Assembly: GCF_049860805.1 (NCBI RefSeq)
Contig: NZ_CP187555.1
Span: 3,286,001-3,350,000, forward strand
Source of the DNA: Parabacteroides sp900760525
GTDB lineage: Bacteria; Bacteroidota; Bacteroidia; Bacteroidales; Tannerellaceae
DNA: 64,000 nucleotides
Reading direction: 5' to 3'
Below, one piece after another: positions 38,331-45,928 of this stretch; the first letter of the stretch is position 1, and each line of letters opens with the position of its first letter. Under the pieces are notes generated by a model. The model did not search any database and was not told the origin of the DNA. It saw only the letters and a program-made list of their open reading frames with translations. Made by a program: the position numbers and the translations under genes.

Positions 38331-38691
38331 TAAGCATCCGCCCCGGTACATCATCCTTATCCAAATCAGTAGGATCCTGGGCTATAACTTCGCTTGTAAA
38401 GACTATATGTATAAAAGCAGCAAGGGTTGCCGCCTGAACCAAGCGACAACCCATCCTACCAATTTTCATAATTAAAGTTTCAAACGTGTACGTGTTTATT
38501 TGTGCCCAAAACGTGAAAGAATTCGTCTTTACATATAAACCGCCACCAGTCACCCCTTGATGTTCCCATCGGACAACGTTGCAAAGGAACGCATTTATAA
38601 CCAGCCATCCTATATTTTAGACGATTATTACTTGCCGTTTTACATGTTTGAGAGCATAAGAAGCAGGGCCTTGGCCTGGTCATGGGAGGGA
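38331..38691. other. Non-coding left end of the IS66 element
   Basis: 360 bases between the tnpC stop and the IS end. On the minus strand it holds a 47-codon ORF (38326-38469) whose peptide has a signal-like core (AATLAAFIHIVF ... SEVIAQDP), but its last codons are the terminal repeat and its stop lies in the host target duplication. I do not call it a gene. Confidence 0.4.
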
Positions 38692-40281
38692 TTACGCTTC
38701 TTTCCAGTTGAAAGGCAGCAGGCTCGAGTAGTCGTTAGCCACTGCCAGGCGTTCGTCTTTCACCCTGATGAGCGCGTCCTGCATCCATTTTTCGGGATTG
38801 ACATTGTTCTCTTTGCAGCAACCGATCAGTGTGAAAAAAATGGCGGCGGCATGGGCGGCTTCGTGGGAACCTGAAAAAAGGGTATTCTTACGGTTCAGGG
38901 TTAGGGGACGGATGCTTCTTTCCACTGCGTTGGAGTCGATATGGAAGTCGGCATTAGTCACGTATAGCGATAATTGCTCCATACGGGCATAAGTGTATTG
39001 CATGGCTTTGTCCATCGGACTGCCACTTTTCACCTGCCCTATGTTACTCTTGATCCATGCCTCTATTTCCTGCAATACCGGATAAGCCTCCGCCTGGCGG
39101 TAAGCCGTTTTCGCATTTCCTTCAAGCTCTTTTTCCCTGATTTCGGATTCGGTTTTGTAAAGTTTTCCGATCAGGGAAAGTATTTCCCCCGCCCGGGGAG
39201 GATCGCTGTTCTCGGCTTCTTTGAACTTCCGGCGGGCATGTGCCCAGCAGCACAGATGCAGGTAACCGGGCAGGTCGTCAAAGATGTCGTATACCTGATA
39301 ACCGTCGCTTTGGACTGCTTTCCCACCCTCCAGCAACAGCCCGATGCAACTTGCCCCCCTTCCCTTATGATACTCGAAAAAAGGGCTCTTCACCTCCGGG
39401 CAGTAGAAATTCCACATGTAGCCCTGGTGTAAGCTCCCCTTACGGTCACTTCCCTGGACTTTGTAAGGAGTTTCGTCGGCTATGACATAGCGTGAGGAAC
39501 GGACTTTTTCACGTAATTCGTTGTAGATTGGTTCCAGTTCCTGGGCTGTGGACAGGCACCAGTCGCTTACCGTCGAGGCCGGCAGGTGAAGGCCGATGCG
39601 CGAGAAGATATCTATTTGACGGTACAGAGGCAGGTGGTCGCCATATTTGCCCACTGCGATATGGGATAACACGCTGGCGCCTGCCTTGGCGTGGGCTATG
39701 GCTTGGACCGGCAGGGGCGCTATCAGGATACGTCCATCCGGGGTTTTGTATTTGTTGCGGATGATTTGACGGACATACACATTCTTTTCTATCTCCAGTT
39801 TTTCCGTGATTTCCTGTCCTATATGGCGACAAGACGACAAGTCCCCTGCCGGGTCCAGAATCTCCTGCCGCCGAGGAATATCCAGGGGGAAAGGCTTACG
39901 GATATTTCCTTTATGTTTCTTCTTTTTGAACCCGTCGCGATCATGCAAGTAGTTTTTCTCTTCCTTTTCTACTTCCCCACGTGCTTCTTCACGCACGGTT
40001 TCCACCGGAGCCGAGTCTACCGGCGTTTCCCAGCAGATATTCAACTGGGAGGGATCCCGGGGAAGTCTTTTTTCGCTTTTGGGACTCCAAAGGCGGCGTT
40101 TGAGGTCGTAAATCTCCCACACATACTGTTGGTTCAGGTCCAATAAGCGCTGACGTTCGAGTAGCCATTGCATCCGCTCCTCCTCTAACGCCTTGCGTCG
40201 GGCAAGCAGCGCCTGGTAATCGGCCAGCGGGACCTTGACTTCGGGGACTTTATTTGCCGTCTTTGTTTTCATCTCTTTCAC
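38692..40281 (-). CDS. tnpC: IS66-family transposase TnpC
   Basis: 529 residues. An N-terminal coiled coil (LEEERMQWLLERQRLL) and SPKSEKR segment (TnpC N-terminal domains) are followed by the DDE catalytic core: Asp in VIADETPYKV, Asp in QSDGYQVYD and Glu in IDSNAVERSIRPL. The C-terminus SLLPFNWK is the typical IS66 end. An HLCCWAHARRKF stretch is also characteristic. It appears intact. Alternative start M4. Confidence 0.95.
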   Translation of the reverse strand: MKEMKTKTANKVPEVKVPLADYQALLARRKALEEERMQWLLERQRLLDLNQQYVWEIYDLKRRLWSPKSEKRLPRDPSQLNICWETPVDSAPVETVREEARGEVEKEEKNYLHDRDGFKKKKHKGNIRKPFPLDIPRRQEILDPAGDLSSCRHIGQEITEKLEIEKNVYVRQIIRNKYKTPDGRILIAPLPVQAIAHAKAGASVLSHIAVGKYGDHLPLYRQIDIFSRIGLHLPASTVSDWCLSTAQELEPIYNELREKVRSSRYVIADETPYKVQGSDRKGSLHQGYMWNFYCPEVKSPFFEYHKGRGASCIGLLLEGGKAVQSDGYQVYDIFDDLPGYLHLCCWAHARRKFKEAENSDPPRAGEILSLIGKLYKTESEIREKELEGNAKTAYRQAEAYPVLQEIEAWIKSNIGQVKSGSPMDKAMQYTYARMEQLSLYVTNADFHIDSNAVERSIRPLTLNRKNTLFSGSHEAAHAAAIFFTLIGCCKENNVNPEKWMQDALIRVKDERLAVANDYSSLLPFNWKEA

Positions 40282-40333
40282 GTAATAAAGATACGAATAA
40301 TATTTGATATTATGGCACTGATTTATAAATATA

Positions 40334-40867
40334 TTACTTGCTTTTACGCCTTTTTTTCGGACAATCGAGCAACCGGACGAGAGAGGTACGGTTTACCTGT
40401 TCGTAAGATTGTTTTTCAAATTGCCGGGGAAGGTCATAAGTCCCTTCCGAAAGATGGTAAAGGTAAACCCGTTCCTGGTTAGGGGACAGGTAATATACTT
40501 TAAGCTGCTTGTGTCCGCCGTTGATGAAGACATAGATTTCCCCCTCTTTCGGATAATGTCCCAAACGGCTGTTCACGATGCCGCTAAGGCACGGGATGCC
40601 GGCATGGAAATTCTTCAGGGGAAACAAATAGACACGGTCCGTTGAGGGAAGGCCATAATGCCGGTCTTCTTTACTTTTGACAAGATCGGATACGTTATAA
40701 ATGCCCAAGCTCTCCGGAGAAAAGCGGTAATGGTGAATCCTGAAGCGGACCGCACCGCCCGATTGGTAACGCAGGTACTCGAAGGTTATTTCATTCAGTT
40801 CACCCGGTTCTGACAACATTGATAACAATTGGGCGTTTTCAAAGATTTCTTTTTCACGATTTTTCAT
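40334..40867 (-). CDS. tnpB: IS66-family accessory protein TnpB
   Basis: 177 residues. The C-terminal half (about 80-155, with SGIVNSRLGHYPKEGEIYVF, then GGHKQLKVYYLSPN) matches the IS66 Orf2/TnpB pattern of a short beta-rich domain. The N-terminal 75 residues are longer than in a classical TnpB of about 115 residues and may replace the missing separate TnpA. It lies 52 bases upstream of tnpC. Confidence 0.8.
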   Translation of the reverse strand: MKNREKEIFENAQLLSMLSEPGELNEITFEYLRYQSGGAVRFRIHHYRFSPESLGIYNVSDLVKSKEDRHYGLPSTDRVYLFPLKNFHAGIPCLSGIVNSRLGHYPKEGEIYVFINGGHKQLKVYYLSPNQERVYLYHLSEGTYDLPRQFEKQSYEQVNRTSLVRLLDCPKKRRKSK

Positions 40868-40957
40868 CTGAGTCCTTTTTTTTGTTTTTTCGGAACAAAG
40901 ATAAAGAGCACATATAATTAGAGGAGGATGTACTGGGGCGGATGCTTACGCATCTAA

Positions 40958-41104
40958 CAATCTTTTCCAGTAAGGGATAAAAAGATTTTCTTATGCAGGC
41001 CGGAAGAATAATCGTGCGTTTCCGAACTCCATCCGTGCGGACAAGCACAGTTACAGATTCACGGATAAACGATAATCATCTACATATAAGAAACTTATGA
41101 TTAT
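40958..41104. promoter_or_regulatory. Upstream activator region of the ABC ATPase promoter
   Basis: No gene. It contains GTGCGTTTCCGAA at 41014-41026 and GTGCGGACAA from 41035, closely resembling the GTGCGGAAA, GTGCGAA and TTTTCCGCA cluster upstream of the other sigma-54 promoter at 11009. They lie about 65-90 bases before the -24 element. Confidence 0.5.
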
Positions 41105-41120
41105 GGCACGGCTTTTGTCC
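41105..41120 (+). promoter_or_regulatory. Sigma-54-like -24/-12 promoter of the ABC ATPase gene
   Basis: TGGCAC, five bases (GGCTT), TTGTC. The -24 element is perfect and spacing is correct; the -12 element has T for the consensus C (TTGT instead of TTGC). It sits about 30 bases before the gene start. Confidence 0.65.
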
Positions 41121-41150
41121 AATTACTCATAAACAAAACAATTGAATGAT

Positions 41151-41825
41151 ATGATTAAAACAGTTGCATTAGAAAAGATCTTCCGTACGGAAGAGGTGGA
41201 GACGTTGGCTCTAAACAAAGTAAGCATAGATGTTAAAGAAGGAGAGTTCGTTGCCATTATGGGGCCTTCCGGATGCGGCAAATCTACGTTGCTGAACATC
41301 TTAGGATTGCTGGACAACCCGACTACCGGAGAATATTACCTGAACGGGATCGAAGTTTCTCAATATACGGAAGCCCAGCGTACGAAGTTGCGTAAAGGGA
41401 TCATCGGTTTCGTCTTCCAGAGTTTCAACCTGATCGACGAGTTGAACGTGTACGAGAATATAGAACTTCCTTTGCTTTACATGGGCGTTTCAGCTGCCGA
41501 GCGGAAGAAGAAAGTGCAAGAAGCGATGGAGCGCATGGCGATCGTGCACCGCGAAAAACATTTCCCGCAGCAGTTGTCCGGCGGTCAGCAACAACGCGTC
41601 GCCATCGCTCGCGCCGTGGTAGCCAACCCCAAACTGATCCTCGCCGATGAACCTACCGGTAACCTGGACAGTAAAAACGGACAGGAAGTGATGAACCTGC
41701 TTAACGAACTGAACAAAGAAGGGACGACGATCGTCATGGTAACGCACAGCCAGCACGATGCCGGATTCGCTTCACGCATCATCAACCTGTTCGACGGACA
41801 GGTGGTGACGGAAACCCTGATCTAA
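41151..41825 (+). CDS. MacB/LolD-type ABC transporter ATP-binding protein
   Basis: 225-residue cytoplasmic ATPase that would energise FtsX-type permeases. Walker A GPSGCGKST (about 38-46), Q-loop Gln in FVFQSFNL (about 89), signature LSGGQQQR (about 141), Walker B LILADEP with catalytic Glu (about 166) and H-loop MVTHSQHD (His about 198). The start MIKTVALEKIF is the usual one; an ATG three codons upstream (41142) is possible. It is a single ATPase gene without an adjacent permease. The same sigma-54 promoter type precedes permease 5, so it may serve that array or the permease at 56529. Confidence 0.95.
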   Translation: MIKTVALEKIFRTEEVETLALNKVSIDVKEGEFVAIMGPSGCGKSTLLNILGLLDNPTTGEYYLNGIEVSQYTEAQRTKLRKGIIGFVFQSFNLIDELNVYENIELPLLYMGVSAAERKKKVQEAMERMAIVHREKHFPQQLSGGQQQRVAIARAVVANPKLILADEPTGNLDSKNGQEVMNLLNELNKEGTTIVMVTHSQHDAGFASRIINLFDGQVVTETLI

Positions 41826-41886
41826 GCCGTAAATGTTATAAAAGGGAAAGAAGAAGCCGTAGCGTATTAAGATATGTTACGGCTTA
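41823..41886 (+). terminator. Hairpin after the ABC ATPase gene
   Basis: TAAGCCGTAA (overlapping the stop codon) pairs perfectly with TTACGGCTTA at 41877-41886. A second AAGCCGTA copy at 41854 offers an alternative fold. No T-run follows, so this is only a possible terminator. Confidence 0.4.
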
Positions 41887-41964
41887 CGAGATTATCGTAT
41901 TTTACTCGATTCCAAATCAAATAAACTTGTATATTGCCGGCACTAATCATAAATCGAATTGCTT

Positions 41965-42199
41965 ATGAAGACACTTGCATGGTTGTTTGGAATCTTTTTC
42001 TGCGTTTCTTCCGCCTACGGACAGAAGACCGTTACGATCGAAGGGGATATACGGAATATGCCGGATACCGTTCGATTCTCCTGCGCAGCATGCACTTCCT
42101 ACATTTATCTATATTACACCGGAAAGCTCCGTTCTGAAAGTCGGACAAGGGTATAAATTCTTATCGGAAGAGATCCGTACATATATAAAAGACAAATAA
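41965..42199 (+). pseudogene. Decayed exported protein gene (DUF4369/TlpA-like remnant)
   Basis: The first frame gives a good signal peptide and domain start, MKTLAWLFGIFFCVSSAYGQ then KTVTIEGDIRNMPDTV, resembling the DUF4369-type N-termini of the next two genes. It then runs into a stop at 42154. A second frame, shifted by one base, gives a plausible C-terminus ending LSEEIRTYIKDK at 42199. The whole is about 78 codons against several hundred in the neighbours, so an internal deletion plus a frameshift is the simplest reading. Confidence 0.6.
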
Positions 42200-42216
42200 A
42201 CTAATTCAAATTCAAT

Positions 42217-44157
42217 ATGAAACAGACGCTACTTATATGTTTATTACTTCTGGGCTGCACAGGATTGCAGGCACAGGAGCGCGTAGTCGAACAACCGGCT
42301 TTTGACGCTTGGAACTCGACAACGATGGAAATAGATAAAATCGTACTGAGCGACACCGCTACGGTCTTTTATATCGACGCTTACTACCGCCCGAAATATT
42401 GGATTCAGGTCGCAAAGGAAACCACCTTGCGGGCCGACGGCAAAACCTATCCGATCAAGGCGGGCGACGGCATCACCCTGAGCGAAAAGTTCTGGATGCC
42501 TGAATCGGGAGAAGCCTCTTTCCGCTTGATCTTCCCTCCGTTGCCGAAAGGGACGAAAACCGTTGACTTTTCCGAGGGAGACGTAGAAGGCGCCTACAAG
42601 ATATGGAACATCCGGTTGGACGGCTCACCTGCCTACTCTTCCTTGGCAGGGAAAAAGAACCCGGCAGAAATTCCGGTACTGGAAAAGCCGGAATTCAAAA
42701 ACGGCACGGCTGTACTGAAAGGACATATCGCCGACTATAAGCCGGACATGAACCTGAAAGGACGCGCCTGGAATTTCAACTTGTTGAACGGAGGCACGGA
42801 TGAATATAACATTACGGTACAACCGGATGGAAACTTCACGCTGGAAGTTCCGCTGTATTATCCTACCAGCCTGAACATTGCCAGCAGCTTCATAAACGGC
42901 CTGATATATCTGAAACCGGGAGAAACGACTTTCGTAGAAATCAATATGCCGGAGATTTGCCGTTCACAGTCCAAAAAGCAGAAAGACAAACCGTCATTGG
43001 GCGAGAAATATTATTTCACCGGAGCATCGGCGGCCCTCAACAACGAATCCTGCAATTCCTCCCTTCGTTTTGTTTCCGTCTCCCCCAAGTCGCAGAAAGA
43101 CTATATGCAGATGTTTTCCGATATCAGCACGATGAATGCAGATCAGTTCAAGGCTTACTGGATGGATCGTTACCAGAAGGAGAAAGCCGTATTGGACAGC
43201 CATACGGAATTAAGCGACGCTTACCGCACGCTCCTGCAAAACAGCCTGAAAAAAGACTTGGCCGAACAATTGCTCAGCATCAGCGGAATGATGGAGTACG
43301 CTTATCGTACTATCAATCAGATTCCGCGCGACTCGTTGATACCTAAAGACAAAAAGGTAATACCGGCTATGGAATACTATGACTTTATCCCGGAACTGGT
43401 AAGCAACGATCCGTACCTGCTGTATGACGGCTCTTTTACCTATCTGATCTCTTACTTGCAATATACGAACTTCACCGGAGCAGAAAGGGTAGCCGGAAAG
43501 GAAGCCCCCGATAACACCGCCGATCTTATCAAGGTCATGGGAACGGACAAAGGGATTCTTTTCGACCTTCTTACCGCACAGCGCCTGGCCAAACCGATAA
43601 AAGAATTCCGTCCGCTAAGCGACGAAGAGATTGCGCAGGCCGGGAAAATATCTCCGGTCATCCAGGACGCACTCACCCTGATGAACAACAAAGTCAAGCA
43701 ACTTATCGAAGAAAACAAAAAGAAATCCGGCTACACCGTCAACCGCGTGAACATTGCCGACATCCCGGCCGAGGAGTTGTTCAATGCCATCACCACGCCT
43801 TACCGGGGCAAAGTCGTGTTTGTCGACTTCTGGGCGACCTGGTGCGGCCCGTGCAAGGCAGCAATGAGAGAGTCCGAACCGGTCAAGAAAGACTTCGCAG
43901 GAAAGGATATCGTATTCCTCTACCTGGCGGGCGAGAACTCCCCGAAAGGGACCTGGGAGCAGATGATTCCGGACATCAAAGGCGAGCATTACCGGATGAC
44001 GGATGCGCAATGGACCTATATCTGCAACAAGTTCGGCGTGCAGGGCGTTCCTTCTTATATGATCATCGCCAGAGACGGCACACCGACCCATTTCCAGGTT
44101 GGCTTCATGGGAGCGGACAAAATGAAAGAGATGCTCACGAAGGAATTGGATAAATAA
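42217..44157 (+). CDS. Exported TlpA-like thioredoxin-fold protein
   Basis: 646 residues. A signal peptide (GCTGLQAQ) is followed by a long beta-rich N-terminal region (about 25-300, DUF4369-like in part), a helical middle, and a C-terminal TlpA/AhpC-type thioredoxin domain with VVFVDFWATWCGPCK (active-site Cys about 543 and 546) and the cis-Pro loop GVQGVPSYMII. By family knowledge it reduces or exchanges disulfides in periplasmic proteins. It follows the decayed gene by 17 bases and precedes the SUMF1-like gene by 10, so they probably form one transcript. Confidence 0.9.
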   Translation: MKQTLLICLLLLGCTGLQAQERVVEQPAFDAWNSTTMEIDKIVLSDTATVFYIDAYYRPKYWIQVAKETTLRADGKTYPIKAGDGITLSEKFWMPESGEASFRLIFPPLPKGTKTVDFSEGDVEGAYKIWNIRLDGSPAYSSLAGKKNPAEIPVLEKPEFKNGTAVLKGHIADYKPDMNLKGRAWNFNLLNGGTDEYNITVQPDGNFTLEVPLYYPTSLNIASSFINGLIYLKPGETTFVEINMPEICRSQSKKQKDKPSLGEKYYFTGASAALNNESCNSSLRFVSVSPKSQKDYMQMFSDISTMNADQFKAYWMDRYQKEKAVLDSHTELSDAYRTLLQNSLKKDLAEQLLSISGMMEYAYRTINQIPRDSLIPKDKKVIPAMEYYDFIPELVSNDPYLLYDGSFTYLISYLQYTNFTGAERVAGKEAPDNTADLIKVMGTDKGILFDLLTAQRLAKPIKEFRPLSDEEIAQAGKISPVIQDALTLMNNKVKQLIEENKKKSGYTVNRVNIADIPAEELFNAITTPYRGKVVFVDFWATWCGPCKAAMRESEPVKKDFAGKDIVFLYLAGENSPKGTWEQMIPDIKGEHYRMTDAQWTYICNKFGVQGVPSYMIIARDGTPTHFQVGFMGADKMKEMLTKELDK

Positions 44158-44167
44158 AACGGTTACT

Positions 44168-45868
44168 ATGTATAAAACGTTGCTTGCTCTATTGTTTTCA
44201 GGGATCAGCCTGTTGTTACATGCGGATGATTCCTATGTCATACAGGCCCGGATACGGGATGTGAAAGACGGGACTGTATTCTTCCTGAAACAATTCAGCA
44301 CGCAGCGGATTATAAATTCGATGCGCCTCGAAGGAGGCAAGTTGCAAATGAAAGGCGAGCTGGTAGACACTCCCCAACATCTTTGGCTTTGTACGACCGT
44401 CAAAGATGAGTTCTATTATTGCGACCTGCTGGTAGACACGGGGAAGATCGTGATCGAAGGAAGCATCCACGATTTCCCCAACGGCCTGCACTTCGAAGGG
44501 GCTCAAACCCAAATGCAATATGCCGCTTATCTGAACCGGACGCAGGAAGTACATCATAAGCTCGACAGCCTGAACCAATTGTCCATGCAATTGCATAGGC
44601 TCAGTACCGGAAGCGATGCATACAACAAACACGTCGTAGACGGAGGTTACAAGCTCAGGGAGGAAATCGAGATAGAACAACTTTCCCGCCGGCTGGACTC
44701 CATCCGGTCTGTCTTTATTCAAAACCACATGAACCAGTATGCCGGCCAATTCCTGTTGACGCGCGTCATGAAAAATATTCCGCCCGATTCGCTCAAGGCA
44801 CTTTACCGCCTCATCCCGGTCGAGATGAAGAAAACCAGGTTCACCCGTTTGATCAGTAACCAGATCAACCCGTATGCCGACAGTTACATCCGGGAGGCGG
44901 ACGACTTGTTGCGCCTGACAAGCCGCAAATCCGAAGAGATGGACAGCTACGCGGAAGAGGCTTACAAGCTGTATGCCAAAGCAGTCCGGCTCGATTCCAC
45001 CCGGACAGACGGATATATGGCTTTGGCGACTATGGCCGAGCGGTTGCTTCCGGTTAAAGGGATCGAGGCCTATGATATTTCAATCCGCTACCTCCGGAAA
45101 TTTATGGAAAGCGATATCCGTCCGAACGAGTATGAAGCTGCAGGGAAAAAGATGGAAGATCTTCAATTCCGAAAATGGCTAAAGCAGAATGAGAGCCCGG
45201 AAATGGTAACGGTCAAAGGAGGGACTTTCGAGATGGGATCTACTTATAAGGAAGATAATAACCCGCCTCATCAGGTAAAGGTAGACAGCTTCCGGATCAG
45301 CCGGTATGAGATAACGAATTACCAGTTCGCCCGCTTTCTGGCTACGCTGGATAACGAAAAGATAAAAAACAGTCCTCCCATGTATTATCCCTGTAACTGG
45401 GGAATCCTGAACGGGGAACCAGTACCGGGTTATGAGGCTCATCCGGCGATCTACATTACCTGGTACGGCGCACAGGAATATTGCAAATGGGCCGGAGGCC
45501 GCTTACCGACCGAAGAGGAATGGGAGTTCGCCGCACGGGGCGGCAACTACGGAAACCGCGACCATCTCTATAGCGGCGGCATGGAACTGGACAGCCTGGG
45601 TTGGTATGCCGGAAACTCCGGCGGCAAACCGCATCGGGTAGGGACACTAAAACCCAACGAATTGGGTTTGCACGATATGAGCGGAAACGTATGGGAATGG
45701 TGCAGCAACACCCAAATAAGAGACGGCAAAGAATATGTCGCCGTCCGTGGCGGAACCTGGTTCAACGAACGTGCCATCTGCCGTCCGACCTGCCGCTATT
45801 ATATCTTCCCCAACAGCAAACATTTCAACAATGGTTTCAGGCTGGTAAAAGATATTGCCAAACGATAA
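44168..45868 (+). CDS. Exported DUF4369 / SUMF1-like (formylglycine-generating-enzyme fold) protein
   Basis: 566 residues. A signal peptide (LLLHADDSY) leads into a DUF4369-type domain (about 20-115), a helical linker (about 130-340), and a C-terminal SUMF1 domain (about 345-566) with VTVKGGTFEMGS, RLPTEEEWEFAARGG, GLHDMSGNVWEWC and GFRLV. In FGE the catalytic motif has two Cys; here the RGGT segment at 527 has Asn at about 533 where the first Cys is expected and Cys at about 538 for the second. It is therefore probably not an oxidase but a structural or binding member of the fold, as in GldJ/GldK-type proteins. Confidence 0.85.
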   Translation: MYKTLLALLFSGISLLLHADDSYVIQARIRDVKDGTVFFLKQFSTQRIINSMRLEGGKLQMKGELVDTPQHLWLCTTVKDEFYYCDLLVDTGKIVIEGSIHDFPNGLHFEGAQTQMQYAAYLNRTQEVHHKLDSLNQLSMQLHRLSTGSDAYNKHVVDGGYKLREEIEIEQLSRRLDSIRSVFIQNHMNQYAGQFLLTRVMKNIPPDSLKALYRLIPVEMKKTRFTRLISNQINPYADSYIREADDLLRLTSRKSEEMDSYAEEAYKLYAKAVRLDSTRTDGYMALATMAERLLPVKGIEAYDISIRYLRKFMESDIRPNEYEAAGKKMEDLQFRKWLKQNESPEMVTVKGGTFEMGSTYKEDNNPPHQVKVDSFRISRYEITNYQFARFLATLDNEKIKNSPPMYYPCNWGILNGEPVPGYEAHPAIYITWYGAQEYCKWAGGRLPTEEEWEFAARGGNYGNRDHLYSGGMELDSLGWYAGNSGGKPHRVGTLKPNELGLHDMSGNVWEWCSNTQIRDGKEYVAVRGGTWFNERAICRPTCRYYIFPNSKHFNNGFRLVKDIAKR

Positions 45869-45901
45869 AAAGATTTGTTTCCTTATTTGATCTTTTCATC
45901 A

Positions 45902-45909
45902 TACATTTG
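45902..45909 (+). promoter_or_regulatory. Possible -7 element for the S9 peptidase gene
   Basis: TACATTTG fits the Bacteroides TAnnTTTG box. A TTTG lies 24 bases upstream (45874-45877), slightly farther than the usual 19-21. Confidence 0.4.
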
Positions 45910-45928
45910 TACAAACAAAATATGTATC

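Larger units (their letters stand above)
38330..40949 (-). mobile_element. Complete IS66-family insertion sequence, 2620 bp, 8-bp target duplication
   Basis: The ends are inverted repeats starting GTAAGCATCCGCCCC (then G or A), GTACATC, which is the GTAAGC-type terminus known for IS66. The flanks carry a perfect 8-bp direct repeat GCATCTAA (38322-38329 and 40950-40957), the expected duplication size for IS66. It holds a TnpB-like gene and a full TnpC transposase on the minus strand. It inserted between nudC and the sigma-54 promoter of the ABC ATPase gene. Confidence 0.95.
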
